DNA of 39,086 bases. Source: Paludibacter sp. (GTDB lineage: Bacteria > Bacteroidota > Bacteroidia > Bacteroidales > Paludibacteraceae). The notes beneath the pieces were generated by a model. That model was not told the DNA's origin, ran no database searches, and was given only the letters and a program-made list of their open reading frames with translations. Below, piece after piece: positions 24,761 through 31,923 of the stretch; position 1 is the first letter of the stretch; the number at the start of each line of letters is the position of its first letter. The translations under genes were made by a program, and so were the position numbers. Where the stretch lies: the NCBI GenBank assembly GCA_010365115.1, contig JAAFGX010000034.1:1-39086 (forward strand), written 5' to 3'.

Positions 24761-25175
24761 TAAGTTCCTCCTCACTAATCATTTTCAATCCGTTTTTATA
24801 GATTATCTCCAGCGCTTTTTCTGAATTATCAGTTCGAAGAATTAGAATTGATTTACTTCCAAAACTAAAAGCATAAACGTATTCAATGCAAATGTCTGCT
24901 TCCGTAAACAGATCGAGGATATCTGACATAGAGCCTGGTGCAGCATCCATTTCGAGAGAAATAATACTGTGTATGCGAACTGTAAAATGCTCATTTTTAA
25001 GAGCAATTAATGCTTTTTCAGGATCGGAAACAATAGCGCGTAGAATTCCATAGTCGTTCGAATCGGCCATGGTTAGCGCAATAATATTGATGTTATTTTT
25101 GGCCAGAATGGTTAGAACTTGGTTTAAATGACCTGTTTTGTTCTCTAAGAAAACTGTAAGTTGGCGGATTGTCAT
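24729..25175 (-). CDS. Tandem ACT domain protein
   Basis: A 148-residue cytoplasmic protein with two ACT domains, about 3-66 (TIRQLTVFLENKTGHLNQVL) and about 70-137 (SIISLEMDAAPGSMSDIL). ACT pairs bind amino acids and regulate metabolism. The start ATG at 25175 fits the domain edge; a longer frame adds 35 residues without domain character. It is 80 bp upstream of paaK on the same strand. Its C-terminus RQPLTPKGEQ is encoded by a dispersed CCCCTAACCCCTAAAGGGG repeat, so the ancestral stop was probably lost or replaced. It likely senses an aromatic amino acid, but the ligand is unproven. Confidence 0.85.
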   Translation of the reverse strand: MTIRQLTVFLENKTGHLNQVLTILAKNNINIIALTMADSNDYGILRAIVSDPEKALIALKNEHFTVRIHSIISLEMDAAPGSMSDILDLFTEADICIEYVYAFSFGSKSILILRTDNSEKALEIIYKNGLKMISEEELRQPLTPKGEQ

Positions 25176-25543
25176 ACTGTGTTTTTTAAGATTTAATTCA
25201 ACTAAAAGATTTGATAACTCATCATCTTTTGTATGATAGCTTTTGAACCGCAAATTTAAGAAAATAGCTGAAATTACCACCCATTATTTGCAATAAATCG
25301 AGAAATAAGATAATGGTTATCTACTAATATCGTCAGGTTTCATTTGTGAATTCTATTTCAACTTTTTGAACCTTTGTATTTTAGTATTTTTATGACTAAT
25401 TATTCTGTTGCTAAAAGGCCTCTAATTTATAAATAAACACCAATAGAAAATGCATACTAAACATCATTTATACACGAATGTAAAAGACAAACAGTAGTGA
25501 AAAATAATTTTATTTTTCACTACTGTTTACAACTGAATGAATT
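25176..25543. other. Spacer with transaldolase terminator
   Basis: A 368-bp AT-rich spacer between two minus-strand genes. It holds the hairpin at 25489-25528. No coding frame is supported. Confidence 0.5.
25489..25528. terminator. Terminator of the transaldolase gene
   Basis: AAACAGTAGTGAAAAATAA (25489-25507) is perfectly inverted at 25510-25528. It is 16 bp past the tal stop on the minus strand. The T run lies within the stem (ATTTTTCAC), so it may be a processed structure as well as a terminator. Confidence 0.7.
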
Positions 25544-26500
25544 CTAAAGCAAAGCAGCAATGTGTTTCTCAAGTTTAATTAAATCTTCCGTAAATTTTCT
25601 AATACCTTCAGCCAATTTTTCGGTGGCCATAGCATCTTCATTCATCATCCATCGGAATGTTTTTTCGTCCACGCGAACATGAGGAATGTACATTTTCTTT
25701 GAATCTTCTATTTTCAATTTTTGGGTCAATTCACCTTCTGTATTTTCCAGTTCTTTAAGTAACGTAGGCGAAATAGTCAATGCATCGCAACCTGCGAGTG
25801 CAACAATCTCTTCCATGTTTCGGAAACTGGCTCCCATAACGATGGTTTTGTAATCATATTTCTTATAATAATGGTAAATCTCAGTTACTGAATTCACCCC
25901 GGGATCTTCATTTGCCGGAATGGAAGAAACACCTCTGTCTTTTTTGTGCCAGTCGAGAATTCTGCCTACAAATGGAGAAATCAATGTGACTTTAGCTTCG
26001 GCGCATCGAATAGCTTGTGCTTTTGAGAATAACAAAGTCAGGTTGCAGTGGATTTTTTCTTTTTCAAGCTTTTCTGCAGCGTTAATTCCTTCCCATGTAG
26101 ATGCTACTTTTATCAATATACGTTCTCGCGAAATACCGTTTGATTCATAAAGTGCAATCAATTGATGTGCTTTAGCAATAGTGGCTTCTGTGTCGAACGA
26201 GAGACGTGCATCAACTTCGGTGGAGACTCTACCGGGAACTATTTCCAGGATTTTAAGCCCAAAATTCACAGCCAGCTTGTCCATTGCTTTGCTGAGTTGC
26301 ATAGATTTATCACTTGTTTCTTTTTTTGCATACATAATGGCATCGTCAATCAATGCACTGTACTTTGCGTCCATTGAGGCAGCATAAATTAGAGAAGGGT
26401 TTGTGGTGGCATCGGCGGGTTTGTACGCAGAAATGGATGCAAAATCGCCGGTGTCGGCCACAACTTTTGTGTAGTTTTTTAATTGTTCAAGATAATTCAT
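25544..26500 (-). CDS. tal: Transaldolase (TalB type)
   Basis: A 318-residue classical transaldolase of the non-oxidative pentose phosphate pathway. From the ATG at 26500 it begins [20 protein letters not shown]; a TTG nine bases upstream is not favoured. [13 protein letters not shown] is the phosphate-side motif and [12 protein letters not shown] carries the Schiff-base lysine K131, matching K132 of E. coli Tal[13 protein letters not shown] and [13 protein letters not shown] complete the signature. It moves a dihydroxyacetone unit between sedoheptulose-7-phosphate and glyceraldehyde-3-phosphate. It is transcribed alone. Confidence 0.96.
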   Translation of the reverse strand: MNYLEQLKNYTKVVADTGDFASISAYKPADATTNPSLIYAASMDAKYSALIDDAIMYAKKETSDKSMQLSKAMDKLAVNFGLKILEIVPGRVSTEVDARLSFDTEATIAKAHQLIALYESNGISRERILIKVASTWEGINAAEKLEKEKIHCNLTLLFSKAQAIRCAEAKVTLISPFVGRILDWHKKDRGVSSIPANEDPGVNSVTEIYHYYKKYDYKTIVMGASFRNMEEIVALAGCDALTISPTLLKELENTEGELTQKLKIEDSKKMYIPHVRVDEKTFRWMMNEDAMATEKLAEGIRKFTEDLIKLEKHIAALL

Positions 26501-26586
26501 AAATTTCAAATTTTAAAGTTAAACTCTGTTTGATGAATTAACTGATTTGTGAAGTGTTTTGTTCAATTATCCGATAAACAAAAAAA

Positions 26587-26611
26587 CCATTTTCAAATTA
26601 CTTGAAAATGG
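26587..26611 (-). terminator. Terminator-like hairpin on the minus strand
   Basis: CCATTTTCAA (26587-26596) pairs with TTGAAAATGG (26602-26611) around a 5-nt loop. Read on the minus strand it runs into seven T. It could end transcripts from the LptF/G-like gene before tal. Confidence 0.75.
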
Positions 26612-26672
26612 CTTTTATATCACTGTTAATTATAGACCCCTAACCTCCTAACTTGGAAGTGCCAGAACCAAT

Positions 26673-26701
26673 GGAGTATTCGACATCCCGCCTAAGCGGG
26701 A
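26673..26701. repeat. Dispersed palindromic repeat, copy 3
   Basis: GGAGTATTCGACATCCCG (26673-26690) overlaps the hairpin CCCGC-CTAA-GCGGG (26687-26700). It matches copy 2 at 3672-3690 in inverse orientation, apart from one base. Confidence 0.65.
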
Positions 26702-26750
26702 GAACCAAGAACCAAGAACCAAGAACCAAGAACCAAGAACCAAGAACCAA
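26702..26750. repeat. Seven-unit heptamer array (GAACCAA)
   Basis: Seven perfect GAACCAA copies, with one more stray copy at 26765. The related array GAATCAA/GAGCCAA occurs at 37815-37842. Confidence 0.9.
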
Positions 26751-27002
26751 GATGTTAGACAAAAGAACCAAGAAAGCGACCTAAAAAGTAATTGAAAATA
26801 ATTTTCCTTTGAAATCAATAAAGATATTTTTCTGTTTTAAAATTATTATATTAACTTTATTATCTATTAATTGCAACTTTTAAAGTGCGTAAAAATAATT
26901 TATAGTGTGCCAAAAAATAAACAAATTTGAGAGTTTAGGTGCTAAAGGGGAACAAAGCAAGCATCGTCTACTAATTGGTAATTACGAATTGTTAATTATC
27001 AA

Positions 27003-28103
27003 TTACTTAGGTGCTTTAATGTATAAATAAATTCCTACCACCAGGAAAACTAAATTTGGTAACCAAACTGCAGCAAAAGCAGACATAACTCCACTTACCG
27101 AAAAGGTGGTTGACATTGTAGAAAATAAGATATACAACGAGCTGAGAGCCAATCCTATTCCTAGATGAAGTCCCATACCTCCGCGCACTTTTCGTGAGGA
27201 AAGTGAAACGCCGATTAAGGTCATAATAAATGCAGCCAAAGGCATTGAAAATCTTTTGTAGTATTCATCTTCAAATCCCTGAATGTTCCCAACACCTCGT
27301 TCCCTTTGTTTTATTAGGTATTTGCTTAGTTGAGGATTGCTCATTTGAGCCGCTTCAGCATAAGTAATAAAGAATTCCTCAGGTTGAACCATGATAGTTG
27401 TGTCCTTAGTCGTTCCTTTAGAAATGCTTTCGCGCATCCCTTTAAAGTCGCGCTGCAAGTAATCGGTTATTTTCCAGTTATATGCCGAATCCCACGAAAT
27501 GGTTTGGGCTGTTAATCGTGATGTCAGGGTTTTACCGTTAAATTTTTCTAAGGAAAAACGGTAACCAGTATTGTTCGAAATTTCATACCGTTCGATGTAC
27601 ATGATAACGCCTTTCTCTACTTCCATTTGCACGTTACGGGCATTATCTTTTTTTATTTTCCGAACATATTTGTCTTCAAATGTAAGCATTATTTTATTTC
27701 CATTAGGGATAATGTAGCCCCCAACGGTAAACGATATTATTGAAATAACCAATGCTGACAGTAAATATGGAACCATTAACCGTCGGAAACTGACACCACT
27801 TGCCAGGATGGCAATAATTTCGGTGTTGGTTGCCATTTTCGAAGTAAAGAATATTACGGCAATGAATGTGAACAGCGGACTGAACATATTCATATAGAAT
27901 GGAATGAAATTGAGATAATATTGAAAAACAATTTCTTTTAATGGCGCATCGTGTTCAAAAAAATTATCCATTTTCTCTGTTAAATCAAATACGACAGAGA
28001 TACTAATAATTAGTATAATGGAAAAGAAATAAGTTCCCAAAAACTTCTTGATGATATATGTATCAATTCGTTTCAAACCAAGTTTTTGATAATTGAATTT
28101 CAT
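27003..28103 (-). CDS. LptF/LptG family permease (YjgP/YjgQ)
   Basis: A 366-residue inner-membrane protein. Three N-terminal membrane segments (about 17-40, 60-86, 100-128), a periplasmic beta-jellyroll (about 135-265) and three C-terminal segments (about 283-303, 310-332, 338-362) give the LptF/G plan. DTYIIKKFLGTYFFSI and NTEIIAILASGVSFRRLMVPYL are family motifs. It should pull lipopolysaccharide from the inner membrane with LptB. LptF and LptG are hard to separate by eye; the tgt neighbour, 114 bp upstream on the same strand, is common for this gene in Bacteroidota. A nonamer array begins 7 nt before its ATG. Confidence 0.9.
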   Translation of the reverse strand: MKFNYQKLGLKRIDTYIIKKFLGTYFFSIILIISISVVFDLTEKMDNFFEHDAPLKEIVFQYYLNFIPFYMNMFSPLFTFIAVIFFTSKMATNTEIIAILASGVSFRRLMVPYLLSALVISIISFTVGGYIIPNGNKIMLTFEDKYVRKIKKDNARNVQMEVEKGVIMYIERYEISNNTGYRFSLEKFNGKTLTSRLTAQTISWDSAYNWKITDYLQRDFKGMRESISKGTTKDTTIMVQPEEFFITYAEAAQMSNPQLSKYLIKQRERGVGNIQGFEDEYYKRFSMPLAAFIMTLIGVSLSSRKVRGGMGLHLGIGLALSSLYILFSTMSTTFSVSGVMSAFAAVWLPNLVFLVVGIYLYIKAPK

Positions 28104-28110
28104 TTTTTGA

Positions 28111-28173
28111 GTTTATAAAGTTTATAAAGTTCATAAAGTTTATAAAGTTTATAAAGTTCATAAAGTTCATAAA
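28111..28173. repeat. Seven-unit nonamer array (GTTYATAAA) before the LptF/G-like gene
   Basis: Seven perfect-length copies of GTTTATAAA or GTTCATAAA. The array starts 7 nt upstream of the minus-strand start codon. Inverse units (AACTTTATAAACTC type) lie at 28184-28222, so the spacer can fold on itself. Confidence 0.9.
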
Positions 28174-28183
28174 GTCAAATATC

Positions 28184-28222
28184 CTTTAAAAACTTTCTAA
28201 CTTTAAACTTTATAAACTCAAA
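28184..28222. repeat. Inverse-oriented nonamer units over the tgt stop
   Basis: This is a degenerate array of the same word in opposite orientation to 28111-28173, including ACTTTATAAACTC. The tgt stop codon (28218-28220) lies inside it, so the array overlaps the gene end. Confidence 0.65.
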
Positions 28223-29348
28223 GTCTTCTACTTACTTGTTCTATCATTCCTTTTTTCCAGTTTGTGAAATCGCCTGCCTGAATATGTTTTCGTGCTTCGC
28301 CCACCAGCCAAAGATAAAAAGCAAGGTTGTGAATGGAGGCAATTTGCATAGCTAACAATTCTTTGCTGATAAATAAATGACGAAGATACGCTTTTGAATA
28401 AAAACTATCGACATAGGAAGTCCCAAATTCATCTACCGGAGAAAAATCATTTTTCCATTTTTCGTTTCGTATGTTTATAATTCCCTGTGAAGTGAAAAGC
28501 ATGCCATTTCTTCCGTTTCTAGTTGGCATTACGCAATCAAACATATCTATTCCTCGTTCAATTCCTTCCAGAATATTTTGGGGTGTTCCTACACCCATTA
28601 AATAACGTGGTTTATCCTTCGGAAGTATTTCGTTCACCACTTCTATCATTTCATACATTTTCTCGGTAGGTTCACCTACCGCCAATCCACCAATTGCGTT
28701 TCCATCCCTGTTTTGCGAAGCAATGAATTCTGCTGACTGTCGACGTAAATCAGGATAAATACATCCCTGAACAATAGGGAAATAACTTTGTGAATGTCCA
28801 TATTTAGGTTCTGTTTCGTCGAAATGCTTTAATCCTCTATCCAACCAACGATGTGTCATTTCCATCGATTTTTTAGCATATTGATAATCTGCCGTCCCCG
28901 GCGTACATTCATCAAAAGCCATAATGATGTCTGCTCCAATAATTCGCTGAATGTCAACAACATTCTCGGGAGTAAACAAATGTTTGCTGCCATCTATATG
29001 AGAACGAAATGTGGCACCTTCCTCTTTTAATTTTCTATTGTCGGATAATGAAAAAACCTGAAAGCCACCACTATCAGTTAATAATGGTCCATCCCAACCG
29101 TTGAATTTATGCAGTCCGCCAGCTTTTTCCATGGTGTCCATCCCCGGTCGCAAATACAAATGATACGTGTTTCCGAGTATAATCTGAGCTTTAATGTCTT
29201 CTTTAAGTTCATGTTGATGAACAGCTTTTACAGATGCTACCGTACCCACCGGCATAAAAATAGGCGTTTCGATAACGCCGTGATCTGTAGTTATTTTACC
29301 TGCTCGTGCATTTGTTGTTGGATCGGTATGCTGAATTTCAAAAGTCAT
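28218..29348 (-). CDS. tgt: Queuine tRNA-ribosyltransferase, zinc cysteines absent
   Basis: A 376-residue TGT that inserts preQ1 at G34 of tRNAs with GUN anticodons during queuosine synthesis. DSGGFQVFSL carries the first catalytic Asp, FDCVMPTRNGRNG the nucleophile Asp, and GGLAVGEP and MGVGTP the pocket. The usual C-x-C-x2-C zinc cluster before SRAYLRHL is replaced: the aligned segment reads PVDEFGTSYVDSFYSKAYLRHL, with no cysteine although the later His is kept. The rest is intact, so the enzyme is probably active without the classical zinc site. A nonamer array lies 10 nt before its ATG and its stop is inside another. Confidence 0.94.
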   Translation of the reverse strand: MTFEIQHTDPTTNARAGKITTDHGVIETPIFMPVGTVASVKAVHQHELKEDIKAQIILGNTYHLYLRPGMDTMEKAGGLHKFNGWDGPLLTDSGGFQVFSLSDNRKLKEEGATFRSHIDGSKHLFTPENVVDIQRIIGADIIMAFDECTPGTADYQYAKKSMEMTHRWLDRGLKHFDETEPKYGHSQSYFPIVQGCIYPDLRRQSAEFIASQNRDGNAIGGLAVGEPTEKMYEMIEVVNEILPKDKPRYLMGVGTPQNILEGIERGIDMFDCVMPTRNGRNGMLFTSQGIINIRNEKWKNDFSPVDEFGTSYVDSFYSKAYLRHLFISKELLAMQIASIHNLAFYLWLVGEARKHIQAGDFTNWKKGMIEQVSRRL

Positions 29349-29358
29349 TATTTTTTTA

Positions 29359-29430
29359 GTTGGTAAAGTTTTTAAAGTTTTTAAAGTTTGTAAAGTTCTT
29401 AAAGTTTATAAAGTTGGTAAAGTTTATAAA
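29359..29430. repeat. Eight-unit nonamer array (GTTNNTAAA) before tgt
   Basis: Eight copies of GTTNNTAAA (GTTGGTAAA, GTTTTTAAA, GTTTGTAAA, GTTCTTAAA, GTTTATAAA), then a degenerate ninth. The array starts 10 nt before the tgt start codon on the minus strand. Confidence 0.88.
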
Positions 29431-29482
29431 GTGGGTAGAATTTTAAATAATAGTCAAGTTATTAAATCTTAATTATTAATTA

Positions 29483-30079
29483 TCAATTAATCAACTCTCC
29501 ACTTATAAAATTTTCAAGAATCTTTTGGCCTGCTTCGCCGGATTTTTCAGGGTGAAATTGTACAGCATAAAAATTATCTTTGTGAACCGCCGAACTGTAC
29601 AATTCTATATAATCGGTTGTTGCAATGGAATTATTGCAATTTTCAACAAAGTAACTATGTACAAAATACATGTATGCATTTTCGGCAACTCCCTCGAAAA
29701 GACCCGTTTTTAAGTTTGAAATATTATTCCAGCCAATTTGAGGAATTTTCATTCCTGCTATTGGAAATAGTTTCACGTTTTGTTCGAAAATACCAAGGCA
29801 GGTTGTGTTGTTTTCCTCAGAATGCGAGCACATAAGCTGCATTCCAAGACAAATTCCTAAAACAGGTTGTTTGAGGGAACAAATGAGTTTATCTAACCCT
29901 TTTTCTTTCAAATATTTCATAGCCGATGAAGCTTCGCCAACTCCGGGAAATATCACTCGGTCAGCTGATCGAATTTCTTCGTGATTGTCGGTTACAATAG
30001 CATTCACACCTATTCGTTCTAATGCAAAAAGCACCGAACGAATATTGCCTGCATTGTATTTTATAATTACGACTTTCAT
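29483..30079 (-). CDS. hisH: Imidazole glycerol phosphate synthase subunit HisH
   Basis: A 198-residue class I glutamine amidotransferase from the ATG at 30079 (MKVVIIKYNAGNIRSV); an upstream ATG lies in a tandem repeat. The nucleophile is C77 in LGICLGMQLMC, and H176 and E178 in YAVQFHPEKSG complete the triad. With HisF it converts PRFAR to imidazole glycerol phosphate and AICAR, feeding NH3. No hisF, hisA or other his gene is nearby here; the neighbours are tgt and panD. It could partner a distant HisF or belong to a HisH/HisF-like sugar amidation system; residues alone do not decide. Confidence 0.85.
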   Translation of the reverse strand: MKVVIIKYNAGNIRSVLFALERIGVNAIVTDNHEEIRSADRVIFPGVGEASSAMKYLKEKGLDKLICSLKQPVLGICLGMQLMCSHSEENNTTCLGIFEQNVKLFPIAGMKIPQIGWNNISNLKTGLFEGVAENAYMYFVHSYFVENCNNSIATTDYIELYSSAVHKDNFYAVQFHPEKSGEAGQKILENFISGELIN

Positions 30080-30094
30080 GTTTTCAAGTAAAAA

Positions 30095-30121
30095 GTTTTT
30101 CAAGTTCATAAAGTTTATAAA
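30095..30121. repeat. Three-unit nonamer array before hisH
   Basis: GTTTTTCAA, GTTCATAAA and GTTTATAAA begin 15 nt before the hisH start. Inverse units (CTTTATAAACTTTC type) lie at 30171-30208, just past the panD stop. Confidence 0.75.
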
Positions 30122-30170
30122 GGAGTCGAATAAATGAGTTTATAAATGATATCGTTAGAAATCAAAATAA

Positions 30171-30208
30171 CTTTATAAACTTTCAAACATTAAGAACTTT
30201 ACAAACTC
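30171..30208. repeat. Inverse nonamer units past panD
   Basis: CTTTATAAAC followed by degenerate units, in opposite orientation to 30095-30121. The panD stop codon (30210-30212) is adjacent. The same inverse pairing is seen around the LptF/G-like gene and tgt. Confidence 0.6.
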
Positions 30209-30209
30209 A

Positions 30210-30560
30210 TTAAACTAGCTTATTTGTAGCGGTGTCGGGGAAAATGATGATTGGTTTGAACGTTTTGGCCTCTTCCATTTCCATCATGGCAAATGCAAGA
30301 ATTATAATCACATCACCCGGTTGAACTTTGCGTGCAGCAGCACCATTCATGCATATAATGCCTGAACCCCGTTCGCCGGGAATAACATAAGTATCAAACC
30401 GTTCGCCATTATTGTTATTTACAATGCTGACTCTTTCGTTTGGAAACATGTTGGCAGCATCTACTAAATCCATATCAATAGTTATGCTTCCAATATAATT
30501 CAAATTCGCCTCCGTTATGGACACTCTATGAATCTTTGATTTTAATACGTGAACTAACAT
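30210..30560 (-). CDS. panD: Aspartate 1-decarboxylase
   Basis: A 116-residue pyruvoyl enzyme that makes beta-alanine from aspartate for pantothenate. From the ATG at 30560 it begins [18 protein letters not shown]. Self-cleavage should occur at G24-S25 in NYIGSITID, with S25 becoming the pyruvoyl group. The region [26 protein letters not shown] is conserved. A longer frame to 30608 is rejected because its extra residues are encoded by the GTTGAAA array. It is downstream of panC on the same strand (92 bp), forming a pantothenate operon. Confidence 0.95.
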   Translation of the reverse strand: MLVHVLKSKIHRVSITEANLNYIGSITIDMDLVDAANMFPNERVSIVNNNNGERFDTYVIPGERGSGIICMNGAAARKVQPGDVIIILAFAMMEMEEAKTFKPIIIFPDTATNKLV

Positions 30561-30571
30561 AAATATATTAA

Positions 30572-30599
30572 GTTGAAAGTTGAAAGTTGAAAGTTGAAA
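30572..30599. repeat. Four-unit heptamer array (GTTGAAA) before panD
   Basis: Four perfect GTTGAAA copies starting 11 nt before the panD ATG on the minus strand, in the panC-panD spacer. Confidence 0.85.
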
Positions 30600-30652
30600 G
30601 TCAGTCAAATACTAAATTTATTTGTTAACTGTCAAGTATCAATTATCAACTG

Positions 30653-31498
30653 TTATTTATATCTGATATTATCAATTAATCTTACTTCTCCGCAAAAAAC
30701 GGCTACACAACCAACAGCAGGCGTTGTCCATTTGTCAATGGTTTGTAAAGTAGTAGCGTATACAATTTCGAAGTATTCTACTTCCAGTTCATCAACTGCG
30801 TTAATTTTCTCTAGAACCCAATTTTTTAGTTCTCCGGGACTTAATTTCGGAACAAAGTTACGACTTTCGAACAGAACTTTCGATATTTCAACTGCTTTTT
30901 TACGTTGTGTGGCTGTTAGGCGTTCGTTTCGGCTGCTCATGGCCAGTCCGCTTTCCTCACGAACAATTGGACAATCTATAATTTCGACCCGAAAATTCAG
31001 TACATCTACCATTCGATGAATGATAGAAAGCTGCTGAAAATCTTTTTCTCCAAAGTAAGCTTTATCTGGCTGAACCAATTTGAATAGTTTGCTTACAATC
31101 TGAACAACTCCATTAAAATGTCCGGGACGAAACTGCCCTTCCATGACCTTGTCCAGTCCGCCAAAATCGAATTCGAAATTGTTATTTAATTCCTCGGAAT
31201 TATACATTTCTTTAGCTTCGGGAGCAAAAATAATATCGCAACCTGCCTTGTCCAGTAATTCAATGTCACGATTTAAATCCCGTGGGTATTTTTCTAAGTC
31301 GACAGGGTTGTTGAACTGCGTTGGGTTAACAAAAATGCTGACTACACTACAGTTATTTTCTTTTACACTTCGGCTTACCAGTTCTATGTGTCCTTTATGC
31401 AATGCACCCATGGTTGGAACGAAGCCGATTGTTTTTCTTGCGGATTTAAGTGCTTCTATTTCAGCATTTAATTTAGAAATTGATTGTACTATTATCAT
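30653..31498 (-). CDS. panC: Pantothenate synthetase
   Basis: A 281-residue enzyme that condenses pantoate and beta-alanine using ATP. The nucleotidylyltransferase HIGH-type motif is in FVPTMGALHKGHIELV. IFVNPTQFNNPVDLEKYPR, YFGEKDFQQLSII and the KMSKS-type loop MSSRNERL are all present. The length is normal for the family. The gene heads the panC-panD operon and is divergent from the GT5-like gene at 31924. Confidence 0.97.
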   Translation of the reverse strand: MIIVQSISKLNAEIEALKSARKTIGFVPTMGALHKGHIELVSRSVKENNCSVVSIFVNPTQFNNPVDLEKYPRDLNRDIELLDKAGCDIIFAPEAKEMYNSEELNNNFEFDFGGLDKVMEGQFRPGHFNGVVQIVSKLFKLVQPDKAYFGEKDFQQLSIIHRMVDVLNFRVEIIDCPIVREESGLAMSSRNERLTATQRKKAVEISKVLFESRNFVPKLSPGELKNWVLEKINAVDELEVEYFEIVYATTLQTIDKWTTPAVGCVAVFCGEVRLIDNIRYK

Positions 31499-31923
31499 TT
31501 TGTGTATTGTATTTGCTATGAAAACTAAACACGATTATGCCTTTAAAAATCGGCTGCAAAAGTAGTGAAACTTATTTGTATATTCATTCAAATTAATTAC
31601 AGATATTCTTTTACTTACTTATAATTATTGTAAATATTAAAGGGATATTGGTTGATTTTAATTGTTCTTACAAACTAAATATTTCTAGGTTAAACTTTTA
31701 TAATTAGTAAATACATTTGTTCGAACCTTAAAATGTGGATGCCCGATTAAGTTTCTGATTATTTGACACATAGAATAAATACTCCTGTTTATTCTTTTTG
31801 TAGAAGATATTTATATGATAAGTCTACTTAACATTTAAGGATTCACGTCTTGTTTATATCCGATTTTTTTTATATATCTTTGCATACCGAAACTGAGCTT
31901 ATAAGCATCGGATTATAAAAAGC
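31499..31923. other. Divergent spacer between panC and the GT5-like gene
   Basis: A 425-bp AT-rich regulatory spacer. A likely promoter for the plus-strand gene is at 31850-31882. I cannot place the panC promoter confidently. No other structure is evident. Confidence 0.5.
31850..31882 (+). promoter_or_regulatory. Probable promoter of the GT5-like gene
   Basis: TTG at 31850-31852 and TATCTTTG at 31875-31882, with a 22-nt spacer, slightly longer than ideal. The gene starts 41 nt downstream. Confidence 0.5.

Larger units (their letters stand above)
26501..27002. other. Repeat-rich spacer between tal and the LptF/G-like gene
   Basis: A 502-bp spacer with a terminator (26587-26611), a diverged CCCCTAA copy (26634-26655), dispersed palindrome copy 3 (26673-26701) and a seven-unit heptamer array (26702-26750). 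No gene is seen. Confidence 0.6.

Noticed and set aside
28218..29348. TGT as a pseudogene because zinc ligands are missing
   Set aside because: The frame is intact, full length and keeps the catalytic aspartates and substrate pocket; loss of cysteines looks like divergence, not decay.
30561..30608. N-terminal extension of PanD
   Set aside because: Extra residues are encoded by the GTTGAAA repeat; the ATG at 30560 places G24-S25 at the normal processing site.
30594..31019. 141-codon plus-strand ORF opposite panC/panD
   Set aside because: Shadow frame of panC; Ser/Thr-rich composition and no homology pattern.
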